This document shows positions 31,400-39,715 of a stretch of DNA of 64,000 nucleotides, in pieces. This stretch comes from Streptomyces spinosus. Its GTDB lineage: Bacteria > Actinomycetota > Actinomycetes > Streptomycetales > Streptomycetaceae. Both the position numbers and the translations under genes were made by a program. The notes under the pieces are model-generated. The model made no database searches, had not been told where the DNA came from, and saw only the letters and a list, made by a program, of their open reading frames with translations. The first letter of the stretch is position 1. Every line of letters begins with the position of its first letter. The stretch spans positions 248,001-312,000 of the forward strand of contig NZ_JAINRC010000009.1 of assembly GCF_020400655.1 (NCBI RefSeq), written 5' to 3'.

Positions 31400-32653
31400 T
31401 CACATGATGCGCAGCGCCCCCCACAGTGCCACCACCGCCACGGCGAGGGAGGAGGGCACGGCGAGCAGCCCGAGCCGGGTGAACTCGCGCAGATCCACGT
31501 CGTGCTCGTGCTGGTGGACGATCCGCCGCCACAGCAGGGTCGCCAGCGAGCCGGCGTAGGTGAGGTTGGGGCCGATGTTCACGCCGAGGAGCACCGCCAG
31601 GACGGCTCCCGGTCCGGCGGGCGCCGCCAGCGGCAGCAGGACCAGGACGGCGGGCAGGTTGTTGATCAGGTTGGCCAGCAGGGCGGCCAGCGCGGCGACC
31701 CAGAGCAGCGCGGGCAGCCCGGTGCCGCCCGGCATCACCCGCCCGAGCACGTCCGCGAGCCCGTTGTCGACCACCGCCCGCACCACGATGCCCAGCGCCA
31801 GCACGAACGCGAGGAAGGCCGGGGCCGCCGCCCGGACGACGGTCAGCGGACCCGCCTTCCGGCGCACCAGCGCCCGCCCGGCCAGCACCAGCGCGCCCGC
31901 CGCGGCCACCCACGCGGGCTCCACGCCGAAGGCCGAGGCCACCACGAACCCGGCCAGCGTGCAGCCCACGGTCACCAGCGCGAACAGGGGCAGCTCGGGC
32001 GGCTCACCGGTGTCCCGGCCCGCCGGGGCCGCCGCCGCCAGGTCCCGGGCGAAGAACCGCCGGAACACCAGGTACTCGACGCCGATCGCGGCCAGCCACG
32101 GCAGCGCCATCAGCGCCGCGAACCGGGTGAAGCTCAGCCCGCTCGCCGCGAACGCCAGCAGGTTCGTCAGGTTGGACACCGGCAGCAGCAGCGACGCCGT
32201 GTTCGACAGGTGCGTACAGGCGTAGACGTGCGGCTTGGGCCGGACGCCGGTCCGCGCGGCCGTGGCGAAGACCACCGGGGTGAGCAGCACGATCGTCGCG
32301 TCCAGGCTGAGCACGGCGGTGATCACCGACGCCAGCGCGAACACCGCCGTCAGCAGCCGCACCGGACGGCCCGCCGCCCACCGCGCCGTCCACGCCCCGC
32401 ACGCCTGGAACAGCCCCTCCACGTCACAGAAGTGGGCGAGCACCAGTACCGCCGCGAGAAATCCCACGACCGGGCCGAGCCGCTCCGCCTCGGCGCGCGC
32501 GTGGCCGAGGGAGATCGCGCCGGTCGCTACGGCGATCCCGGCGGCGGGCACGGCCATGACCGCCTCCGGCCAGCCGAAGGGCCGTACGACGGCCCAGGCC
32601 AGCACGGCGACCAGCAGTACGGCGGACAGCGCCTCGGCGAGCGGGGTGTTCAG
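31400..32653 (-). CDS. ArsB/SLC13-type anion permease, probable CTG start
   Basis: A 417-residue, roughly 11-helix membrane protein of the ArsB/NhaD ion-transporter superfamily: VLAHFCDVEGLFQACGAW, ALASVITAVLSLDATIVLLTPVV, CTHLSNTASLLLPVSNLTNLLAF and LLANLINNLPAVLVLLPL, GVNIGPNLTYAGSLATLLWRR are family signatures. Arsenite or a dicarboxylate/anion is the likely substrate. The first ATG/GTG gives VLAWAVVRPFGW and removes part of helix 1; upstream, in frame, a CTG (LNTPLAEALSAVLLVAVLAW) lies 7 bp after GGAAGG, so CTG is the better start. Upstream of the Usp gene in the same direction. Confidence 0.85.
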   Translation of the reverse strand: MNTPLAEALSAVLLVAVLAWAVVRPFGWPEAVMAVPAAGIAVATGAISLGHARAEAERLGPVVGFLAAVLVLAHFCDVEGLFQACGAWTARWAAGRPVRLLTAVFALASVITAVLSLDATIVLLTPVVFATAARTGVRPKPHVYACTHLSNTASLLLPVSNLTNLLAFAASGLSFTRFAALMALPWLAAIGVEYLVFRRFFARDLAAAAPAGRDTGEPPELPLFALVTVGCTLAGFVVASAFGVEPAWVAAAGALVLAGRALVRRKAGPLTVVRAAAPAFLAFVLALGIVVRAVVDNGLADVLGRVMPGGTGLPALLWVAALAALLANLINNLPAVLVLLPLAAPAGPGAVLAVLLGVNIGPNLTYAGSLATLLWRRIVHQHEHDVDLREFTRLGLLAVPSSLAVAVVALWGALRIM

Positions 32654-32716
32654 GGCGGGTCCTTCCGGAGTGGATCTGTGGGTGCCCGCCCATCAAAACA
32701 GATGATCCCGAGCCGG

Positions 32717-33958
32717 TTACGACGCCCCTGCGCCCGCCGCGCCAAGGAACTCCGCCCAGCCGCCCTGCGGGGACTGTCCGGGCGCCAGCGTGCGCAGCTT
32801 GCGCAGCACCGCCGGGTCCTGCGCCTCCAGCCAGGCCACCAGCTGCCTGAAGGACACGAACCGCACGTCGTCGTAGGCGGCCATCCTCCCGACCGCCTCC
32901 TCGACGGCGTCCATGTAGATGCCGCCGTTCCAGCGTTCGAAGTGGTTGCCGATGAACAGGGGCGCGCGGTTGGACTCGTAGGCCCGCCGGAAACCGGCCA
33001 GGTAGGTGTCGCGGGCCTGCACGCGCCAGGTGTCGTACTGCGCGCGGTCGCCGAGCGGGTTGCCGGCGGACTGGTTGAACATCATGTTGTAGTCCATCGA
33101 GAGGACCTGGAAGGAGTGCCCGGCGAACGGTATGGACTGCAACGGGAAGTCCCAGAGTCTGCCGCCCTGCACCTTGCCCGGCCAGACCTGGAGGCCGCCG
33201 GGGGAGCTGGCGTCGTACTTCCAGCCGAGCGCGGCGGCGGCGGGCAGCAGCCGGGCCTGGCCCTCCAGACAGGGCGTCCGGCCGCCGATCAGCTCCTTGC
33301 GGTAGTCGAAGGGCAGGGGTTCGAGGTCGGTGAACCCGGTGTTGGTCTTCCACTTCGTCACGAAGTCCACCGCCTGGTCGATCTCGCTGCGCCACTCCGC
33401 CGGGGACCAGTTGCGCACGCCGGTCGCGCCGCAGAAGTGCCCGTTGAAGTGGGTGCCGATCTCGTGGCCCTCCAGCCAGGCCGCGCGCACCTGCTGGAGC
33501 GTGGCGTGGATGTGCCGGTCGGCGAGGTAGCCGATCGCGGAGGCGCCGACCGGGTGCTGCGGCGGCCGGTACAGGTGCTTCTTGGACTCGGGCAGGGTGT
33601 AGATGCCGCTGAGGAAGAACGTCATCGCGGCGCCGTGGTCGGCGGCCACCTTGCGGAACCGCGAGAACAGCTTGTTGCTCAGCTCGCCCGCGCCGTCCCA
33701 CGAGAACACCACGAACTGCGGGGGCCGCCGGCCCGGACGCAGCCGCTCCGGCTTCGGCTGGTGCGGCTGGGCGCCGGTGTCGGCGGTGGAGCCGTCGCCG
33801 ATCGGCTTCACCGGCCGGGCCTGCGCGGTGCCCTTCCCGTCCGCCGGGTCCGCTCCGCCGGTGCGGACGCCGGTGCCGGAGGAGCAGGCGGCCAGTGTCC
33901 CGAGGGCGCCCGCCGCCGCCCCCGTCGTCAGCACCCGCCTGCGTGAGATCCCGCTCAT
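32717..33958 (-). CDS. Exported polysaccharide deacetylase-like lipoprotein
   Basis: A 413-residue protein from ATG 33958 behind GGGGAGAAG. It has a twin-arginine/lipoprotein signal (SRRRVLTTGAAAGAL, lipobox LAAC, Cys25), then a 60-residue Pro/Gly-rich linker. The catalytic-like domain has FVVFSWDGAGELSN, the WxG version of the deacetylase metal motif (SWDGA for TFDDG), MTFFLSGIYTL and GHEIGTHFNGHFCG (HxxxH). So it belongs to the NodB-homology fold but with an altered first Asp motif; it may be an inactive or differently acting member. FNQSAGN and HFERWNGGIYMDA lie near the end. Confidence 0.85.
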   Translation of the reverse strand: MSGISRRRVLTTGAAAGALGTLAACSSGTGVRTGGADPADGKGTAQARPVKPIGDGSTADTGAQPHQPKPERLRPGRRPPQFVVFSWDGAGELSNKLFSRFRKVAADHGAAMTFFLSGIYTLPESKKHLYRPPQHPVGASAIGYLADRHIHATLQQVRAAWLEGHEIGTHFNGHFCGATGVRNWSPAEWRSEIDQAVDFVTKWKTNTGFTDLEPLPFDYRKELIGGRTPCLEGQARLLPAAAALGWKYDASSPGGLQVWPGKVQGGRLWDFPLQSIPFAGHSFQVLSMDYNMMFNQSAGNPLGDRAQYDTWRVQARDTYLAGFRRAYESNRAPLFIGNHFERWNGGIYMDAVEEAVGRMAAYDDVRFVSFRQLVAWLEAQDPAVLRKLRTLAPGQSPQGGWAEFLGAAGAGAS

Positions 33959-34086
33959 CTTCTCCCCGATTCCCTGGTCGGACCCCTGCTGGGGGCCACT
34001 TCGCTGTGCGGTCGACCGGGTTCGATGACCAGGGGGCGGGAAAAGATCGCGGCACACGGCGGCTGTTGCCGTCCTGTGACAGTCGT

Positions 34087-34116
34087 GGCGCCGGCATGAC
34101 GAACGAGGCCGGCGCC
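34087..34116. terminator. Hairpin in the gap between two leftward genes
   Basis: GGCGCCGGC and GCCGGCGCC pair over 9 bp with a 12-nt loop, just beyond the stronger hairpin at 34125-34160. Together they form a tandem terminator. Confidence 0.55.
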
Positions 34117-34124
34117 GACATGAC

Positions 34125-34160
34125 GGACCCCGCTGCCTCGGGGGAGTGACAGCGGGGTCC
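34125..34160 (-). terminator. Terminator of the DUF4232 gene
   Basis: GGACCCCGCTG and CAGCGGGGTCC form a perfect 11-bp stem with a 14-nt loop, starting 18 bp past the stop of the leftward DUF4232 gene. Confidence 0.75.
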
Positions 34161-34178
34161 GCGCGGAGGGGCGCCGGG

Positions 34179-34892
34179 TCAGGAGGGTCCGGCGCCGGGG
34201 CTGAACACCGTCAGACGGACGGTGGAGGAGTTCCCGGAGACCGGTACCGGCCCGCCGTTCCAGGCCACCTTCAGCTGGTCCCGCTCGTCCGGCGGGGTCA
34301 CCAGCAGCGCGGCCGGCGTGGCCGTCTTCGCCCCGCTGACCCCCGGGTTCGAGAAGGTCAGCCCGGCCCAGGCGCTCTGCCCGGGCCCGAGCCTGACGGT
34401 CACCGGGGTCCCCGGGGACCGCTTCGGGTCCGGACCGAGCTGGGCACCGGAGGCGCCCACGAAGGCAGCGCCCGGATAGCCGTGCACGGTGCAGGTCCGG
34501 GCAGAGGCGTTGGTGAGGACCACGGGGAAGTTCTCCTGGCCGGCGCCCGGGTCGTTACGGCCCACGGCTGCGCGCAGCTCGGAGGTGTGGCAGCGGGTGC
34601 CCGCCGCGGCCGGGGTGGTCGTGCCCGTGGCACCGCCCGGGGACGCCGTCGTCCGGGGGGTGTCCGGCAAGCCGGTGCCGGTACCGGTGGCGGAGGAGGG
34701 CGTGGCGGGCGGCGCCGGGCTCGTCGTGCCGTCCGTCGCGGGGGCGGCCGTACCCGAGACGGTGGCCGGGGCCTCGCCCTGCGCGCTCGTGCCGTTGCCG
34801 CAGGCGGTCAGCAGGCCCAGCACGGCGACCGTGCCCACGAGCAGGGCCCCGTGCCGCGCGGACCGGGGGGCGGACCGGGGGGTGTACACCAT
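34179..34892 (-). CDS. DUF4232 lipoprotein
   Basis: A 237-residue exported lipoprotein: GALLVGTVAVLGLLTAC (lipobox, Cys31), a ~65-residue Thr/Ala/Pro/Gly linker, then a beta-sandwich domain with TRCHTSELRAAVGRNDPGAGQENFPVVLTNASARTCTVHGYPGAAFVG and GQSAWAGLTFSN, LKVAWNGGPVPVSGNSSTVRLTVFSPG, the DUF4232 pattern (two Cys forming a likely disulfide). Role unknown; often near signalling genes in actinomycetes. ATG 34892 fits the AGGAG ribosome site spacing; a GTG four codons upstream overlaps it. Confidence 0.88.
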   Translation of the reverse strand: MVYTPRSAPRSARHGALLVGTVAVLGLLTACGNGTSAQGEAPATVSGTAAPATDGTTSPAPPATPSSATGTGTGLPDTPRTTASPGGATGTTTPAAAGTRCHTSELRAAVGRNDPGAGQENFPVVLTNASARTCTVHGYPGAAFVGASGAQLGPDPKRSPGTPVTVRLGPGQSAWAGLTFSNPGVSGAKTATPAALLVTPPDERDQLKVAWNGGPVPVSGNSSTVRLTVFSPGAGPS

Positions 34893-35054
34893 GTCGCTCA
34901 ACACTCCTGGAGGTCACGGCACGCGACGGGAACGCGTGCCTGCGGCGCCGGGTGCGCCGTCCTCTCCGTCCGATGCACGGACCGCCGGAAAAGTTCGGGA
35001 CGCGCCGGGTTCTGTCGGATTCATTTCCCCGCTCCGCTTCCCGGAAGCCCCCGT

Positions 35055-36446
35055 TCAGGCCACTCGCAGCGAACGGAGCACGCCGTCGGTCCCGTCGCCG
35101 TCGCCCCGCTCGCGCACCTGCACGTACACCTGCGGCCGCGCCGCCCCGCCCGCCGGGACCAGCGCGGACTCGGTGATCGAGCCGCCGTCCGGGCAGCGCC
35201 TCCAGGCCCGGACCAGTCCGTGCCAGTCGGCGTCCGTGAAGCTGTGGGCGCCCGCGTAGCGGCAGCCGGGGTGCGCGAGCGCCTTCACCTTCGCGGTGAC
35301 GTCACCGTGCCCGCCGGCCCCGACGAACACCCCGTCCACGGCCGCCTTCGGATCGGACCAGCGGGACAGGTCGTCGGCCACCACCAGACCCGGCTCGTGC
35401 CCCGCCGCCAGCCCGAGCGCGCGCGGGTCCCAGCCGGAGTCGCGCAGCTCGCGGCCCCAGCCGGCGGGCACCCGGAGGGTCACCCGCCCACTGGCGTCCG
35501 CGATACGCACCCCGTCGTCCCCGCTGTCGTCCCGGTGCAGCGCCACGGTCACCGTGGCCGCGGCGGCGGTGGCGGCGAGGACCGCGGCCACGGTCAGCGT
35601 CACGGTGCTGAGCCGGCCGCGCACCCCGTCCAGGCGCCGCGCGGGCCGCACCGACGGACCCGCGGCCAGCCGGTCCAGCTCGTGGGCGAACGCCAGCGCG
35701 CCCGGCCAGCGCCGCGCCCGGTCCGGTTCCAGCGCGCGCAGCAGCACCCGCTCCACGTCCGCGCCGAGTTCCGGCCGCAGCCGCCGGGGCGGTAGCACCT
35801 TCCCCGGCGGTCCCGGCACGGTCCCGGTGAGCAGTTCGTAGCCGACCGCGCCCAGGCTGTAGACGTCGGCCCGCTCGTCGATGCCCCCGCCGGGTTCGGC
35901 CTGCTCCGGCGGCTGGTAGCCGGCCGAACCGGCCGCCAGGGTCAGCACCGACGCCTGCGCGAGGCTCTTGGCCAGCCCCAGGTCGGCCAGCAGCACCCGC
36001 CGGGTGCCGTCCGGGGCGGTGTGCAGCAGCACGTTGGTCGGCTTGATGTCGCGGTGCACTATGCCCGCCTCGTGCAGCGCGGCGGCACCGCGCGCCGCCT
36101 CGGCGGTCAGCGAGAGCGCCTCCCGCACCGGCAGCGGGCCGCCCGCCGGCAGATCGGCGAGGGTGCCCCCGGCGGCGTACTCCATCACGAAGTACGGCCT
36201 GCCGTCCGGGAGTTCACCGATGTCGTAGACCTGCACCACCCGGCTCGACCCGGCCCGGCGCAGCAACCGCGCCTCGGACAGGAAGCGCTCCCTGATGTCG
36301 AGCCGGTGCGACCAGTTCTCGGCGAGCACCTTCACCGCCACCGGGGCCTGGAGCTCGGGGTCGTGCGCGAGCCACACCGTGGCGAAGGCGCCGCTGCCCA
36401 GCGGCCGTTCGAGGTGGTGGCGGCCGATCCGCTCCAGGGGGTGCAT
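35055..36446 (-). CDS. Membrane Ser/Thr protein kinase (PknB family) with extracellular domain
   Basis: A 463-residue kinase. Gly loop LGSGAFATVWLAH, Lys39 in VAVKVL, catalytic loop HRDIKPTN, DLG in place of DFG (LLADLGLAKS), and SAGYQPPEQ as the P+1/APE region cover residues ~12-265. A membrane helix (~278-302, LSTVTLTVAAVLAATAAAATV) leads to a ~150-residue extracytoplasmic domain with two Cys (HPGCRYAG and RRCPDGG). It would sense something outside and phosphorylate cytoplasmic targets. Leaderless start likely. Its gene diverges from an ECF sigma gene 47 bp away. Confidence 0.94.
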   Translation of the reverse strand: MHPLERIGRHHLERPLGSGAFATVWLAHDPELQAPVAVKVLAENWSHRLDIRERFLSEARLLRRAGSSRVVQVYDIGELPDGRPYFVMEYAAGGTLADLPAGGPLPVREALSLTAEAARGAAALHEAGIVHRDIKPTNVLLHTAPDGTRRVLLADLGLAKSLAQASVLTLAAGSAGYQPPEQAEPGGGIDERADVYSLGAVGYELLTGTVPGPPGKVLPPRRLRPELGADVERVLLRALEPDRARRWPGALAFAHELDRLAAGPSVRPARRLDGVRGRLSTVTLTVAAVLAATAAAATVTVALHRDDSGDDGVRIADASGRVTLRVPAGWGRELRDSGWDPRALGLAAGHEPGLVVADDLSRWSDPKAAVDGVFVGAGGHGDVTAKVKALAHPGCRYAGAHSFTDADWHGLVRAWRRCPDGGSITESALVPAGGAARPQVYVQVRERGDGDGTDGVLRSLRVA

Positions 36447-36458
36447 ACGACTATCATG
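36446..36458. promoter_or_regulatory. Overlapping divergent -10 elements
   Basis: TATCAT at 36452-36457 is a -10-like hexamer for the rightward ECF sigma gene; the overlapping CATGAT (minus strand, 36453-36458) is a -10 for the kinase gene, whose ATG begins 7 bp downstream, so the kinase mRNA is probably leaderless. Both genes would share one small control region. Confidence 0.5.
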
Positions 36459-36493
36459 CCTGGCCTGGGATCGACGTGGAGGGGAGCCCGTCC

Positions 36494-37042
36494 GTGCAGG
36501 ACCAGGCGCCGATGGAAGACCTCGCCCGGCGCGCCGCGGCCGGCGACAGCGAGGCCCTGGACCGGCTGCTGACCGGCATCCGGCCCGAGGTCGTGCGCCG
36601 CTGCGCGCGCTTCCTGCCCTGCCGGGAGGACGCCGAGGAGGCCGCGCAGGACGTGCTGCTCCAGGTCGCCCGGCACATCACCGCCTTCCGGGGCCGCAGC
36701 CGCTTCGGCACCTGGCTGTACACCGTCGTCGCCAACTGCTGCCGGCAGAAGTACCGCGAGCTGAAACGGCGGGCCGCCGAACAGCCCGCGGCCATCGAGC
36801 CCGCACACGCCGTCGACCCGCGCACCACCAGCGTCATCGCCGGTTCCCGGGTGGACCTGCTGGAGGCCCTGGACCGGTTGGAGCGCGAGCACCCGCATCT
36901 GGTGGCGCCGCTGGTCTACCGGGACATCTGCCAGCTGGACTACGCCGAGGCCGCCGAGCGCGCGGGCATCCCGCTCGGCACCCTCAAGTCCCGTCTGCAC
37001 GAGGCCCGCAAGCAGGTACGGCCCTGGCTGGCCGCATCCTGA
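36494..37042 (+). CDS. ECF sigma factor (sigma-70 family)
   Basis: A 182-residue ECF sigma factor from GTG 36494 behind GGAGGGGAG. Region 2 spans ~12-85 (DSEALDRLLTGIRPEVVRRCARFLPCREDAEEAAQDVLLQVARHITAFRGRSRFGTWLYTVVANCCRQKYRE) and region 4 ~125-178 with the HTH YAEAAERAGIPLGTLKSRLHEAR. It lacks an adjacent anti-sigma gene; the divergent Ser/Thr kinase is a possible partner, since kinase-linked ECF groups exist. It converges on the PP2C phosphatase gene with a 15-bp gap. Confidence 0.95.
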   Translation: MQDQAPMEDLARRAAAGDSEALDRLLTGIRPEVVRRCARFLPCREDAEEAAQDVLLQVARHITAFRGRSRFGTWLYTVVANCCRQKYRELKRRAAEQPAAIEPAHAVDPRTTSVIAGSRVDLLEALDRLEREHPHLVAPLVYRDICQLDYAEAAERAGIPLGTLKSRLHEARKQVRPWLAAS

Positions 37043-37057
37043 GGCACCGCCCCGGGC

Positions 37058-39439
37058 CTACTGGTCCTCCTCGTACAGCGGCAGCTCCGCCCAGATCGTC
37101 TTGCCCTCCGGGGTGTGCCGGCTGCCCCAGCGCTGGGTGAGCTGGGCGACCAGCAGCAGTCCCCGGCCGCCCTCGTCGAACGTCTTCGCCCGGCGCAGGT
37201 GCGGCGCGGTGTGGCTGGTGTCGGAGACCTCACAGATCAGCGTGGTCGCGTCGTGGATCAGCCGGAGCCGGATCGGCCGCGCCCCGTAGCGGATGGCGTT
37301 GGTGACCAGCTCGCTGACCACCAGCTCCGCAGTGAACGTCGCCTCGCTCAGCGACCAGGCGTCCAGCTGGTCCACGACCTGCTTGCGGATCGGCGCGACC
37401 AGCGCCGGGTCGGCGGGGATGTCCCAGGTCGCCACCTGCGAGGCGGGCAGGCCCCGGGTGCGGGCCAGCAGCAGCGCCACGTCGTCCGGTGCGGCCCCGC
37501 CCGGGAGCAGGGCGTGCAGCACGCAGTCGCACGCCTCGTCCAGGGAGCCGGCGTCCTGCCCCAGCGCCCGGTACAGCAGCTCGCGGGCGGCGTCCAGGTC
37601 CCGCTCCCGCGACTGCATCAGACCGTCCGTGTACAGGGCGAGGACGGTGCCCTCGGGCAGGTCGACCTCGGTGGACTCGAACGGCAGCCCGCCGAGGCCC
37701 AGCGGGGGACCGGCGGGCAGGTCGAGCAGTTGCGGCCGGCCGCCCGGCCGCAGCAGCACGGGCGGCGGGTGCCCGGCGCGGGCCAGCGCGCAGCGCCGGG
37801 ACACCGGGTCGTAGACGGCGTACAGGCAGGTCGCGCCGACCTCGCCGGGGCTGCCGTCCGTGCCGGCGTCCTCCGACAGCCGCAGCACCAGGTCGTCCAG
37901 GTGGGTGAGCAATTCGTCCGGGGCCAGGTCGATGTCGGCGAGGGTGCGCACGGCGGTGCGGAGCCGGCCCATGGTGGCCGAGGCCTGGATGCCGTGTCCG
38001 ACGACGTCCCCGACGACCATGGCGACCCGCATCCCGGACAGCGGGATCACGTCGAACCAGTCCCCGCCCACGCCGGCGCGCGCCGCGGGCAGATAGCGGG
38101 AGGATGCCTCCAGCGCGGCCGTGCGCGGCAGCGAGCGGGGCAGCAGGCTGCGTTGGAGCGCGAGCGCCGTCTCCCGCTCGCGCGAGTAGCGGCGGGCGTT
38201 GTCGATGGAGACGGCCGCGCGCGCGGTGATCTCCTCGGCCAGCAGCACGTCGTCCGCGGTGAAGGGGTCCGGGCGGCGGTGCCGGGTGAGCACCGCGACC
38301 CCGAGGGTGAGTCCGCGTGCCTGGATCGGTACGGACATCGAGGAGTGGATGCGGAACCGCCGTACCCGCTCGCCGCGCTCCGGGTGCCAGGTCAGCCACC
38401 GGTCCATGTCGCCGGTGGAGACGCTGGCGGTGATCGTGCGGCCGACGGTCAGCGAGTCGGCCTGCGGGGAGAAGGGCGGGTACTCCTCCGTCGTCCCGGG
38501 CCGGACCACCACCTCCGGCAGGCCCGGCAGCACCGACTGGTGGGCGGCGCGGCGCAGCCGCACCGGCGCGGTGACACGGGCCGGCGGTTCACCGCCGTAC
38601 TCCTGCGGGTCCAGCAGGTCGATGGTGACGAAGTCGGCGAGCGCGGGCACGCACACGTCGGCCAGTTCCTGCGCGGTACGGGTGACGTCGAGCGTGGTCC
38701 CGATGCGCACGCTCGCCTCGTTGAGCAGGTGCAGCCGCTGGCGGGCGCGGTGGTTGTCGGTGACGTCGTGCGCGGCCAGGCACACGCCCCGGACCCGGCC
38801 GGCCGGGTCCCGGACCGGCGCCATGCTGGCGAGCCAGGCGTGGGCCCGGTCCTCGCCGCCGGTCCGCATGAAGGTCTGCACGTCCAGGGGCCGGCCCGAG
38901 GTCAGCACCCGGAGCATGTCCTCCTCCAGCTCCTCGCTCTGCGGTCTGCCGCCGATCTCCGCGAGCCGCAGCCCCCGTACCCGCTCCTCGGGCAGCCCGA
39001 CGACCTTGGCCATCGCCTCGTTCATCCGGCGCAGCCGCAGCCGGTCGTCGTACACGGCGACCGGGCACGGCGACTGGATCAGGCCCGCCCAGGTGAACGG
39101 GTCGTTCCCGCCGGGCGGACCGGTGCCGGTGAGCGGGGTGACCACGAGCCAGTCTCCCGGGTGTTCGCCGTGCGGCGGACGGTGGTGGGCGAGCAGCCAG
39201 ACGGGGACGGTACGGCCGTCCCGGTGGCGCAATCCGACCGTTCCCGTCCAGCGGGGGCCGGTGGGCGGCACCGGGGTGCCGGCGTCGGCCAGCAGCTCGG
39301 CGGCGGGGCGGCCCAGGACGGCGTCGGCCGGGTGGCCGAGCAGGCGGCGGGCGCCCTCGTTCCACTCCACCAGCGTTCCGTCGGGGCCGATGACAGCCCG
39401 GGCCGTAGCCGCATCGTCGAACGGATAGACCCGGCTCAT
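37058..39439 (-). CDS. PAS-PAS-GAF-PP2C (SpoIIE/RsbU) phosphatase with C-terminal RsbW-like ATPase
   Basis: A 793-residue soluble signalling protein. Domains in order: PAS (~8-110), PAS (~118-245, TRTGGEDRAHAWLASMAPVRDPAGR), GAF (~270-440), SpoIIE/PP2C phosphatase (~465-680: AGVGGDWFDVIPLSGMRVAMVVGDVVGHGIQAS; VLALYTDGLMQSR; PDDVALLLAR) and a HATPase (~700-790: ELVVSELVTNAIRYGARPI; EGGRGLLLVAQLTQRWG). It could dephosphorylate STAS antagonists and also act as an anti-sigma kinase. ATG 39439 has GGGAGCGG upstream. Candidates for its targets include the STAS protein at 16214-16594. Confidence 0.95.
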   Translation of the reverse strand: MSRVYPFDDAATARAVIGPDGTLVEWNEGARRLLGHPADAVLGRPAAELLADAGTPVPPTGPRWTGTVGLRHRDGRTVPVWLLAHHRPPHGEHPGDWLVVTPLTGTGPPGGNDPFTWAGLIQSPCPVAVYDDRLRLRRMNEAMAKVVGLPEERVRGLRLAEIGGRPQSEELEEDMLRVLTSGRPLDVQTFMRTGGEDRAHAWLASMAPVRDPAGRVRGVCLAAHDVTDNHRARQRLHLLNEASVRIGTTLDVTRTAQELADVCVPALADFVTIDLLDPQEYGGEPPARVTAPVRLRRAAHQSVLPGLPEVVVRPGTTEEYPPFSPQADSLTVGRTITASVSTGDMDRWLTWHPERGERVRRFRIHSSMSVPIQARGLTLGVAVLTRHRRPDPFTADDVLLAEEITARAAVSIDNARRYSRERETALALQRSLLPRSLPRTAALEASSRYLPAARAGVGGDWFDVIPLSGMRVAMVVGDVVGHGIQASATMGRLRTAVRTLADIDLAPDELLTHLDDLVLRLSEDAGTDGSPGEVGATCLYAVYDPVSRRCALARAGHPPPVLLRPGGRPQLLDLPAGPPLGLGGLPFESTEVDLPEGTVLALYTDGLMQSRERDLDAARELLYRALGQDAGSLDEACDCVLHALLPGGAAPDDVALLLARTRGLPASQVATWDIPADPALVAPIRKQVVDQLDAWSLSEATFTAELVVSELVTNAIRYGARPIRLRLIHDATTLICEVSDTSHTAPHLRRAKTFDEGGRGLLLVAQLTQRWGSRHTPEGKTIWAELPLYEEDQ

Positions 39440-39715
39440 CGTCGCCGCTCCCAAGCGCACACTCACAGTGAACAGGTGGCACCACTCGCGTACCAGCCTA
39501 GTGCTTCGCGTCCGCCCATGAGCGCCGATCCGGGCCACCGGGCCGACCCGTCGAACACGTCGGGGGCACGGTCAAGGGCGAGATCCGGCCGATGTGCCAT
39601 CGGCGGTACCCGTGCGGTACCCGACCCTTGACGGTCGCGTGTGGCAGGACGTCAGAATCTGTTTGTTCACGATCAGTTGTGAGTACTTCTGGGCCCTGAT
39701 GAGGGAGAGCCGCCC

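Noticed and set aside
30890..33946. Rightward open frame of 1018 codons
   Set aside because: Antisense to the Usp, permease and deacetylase genes; composition is that of a GC-rich shadow frame.
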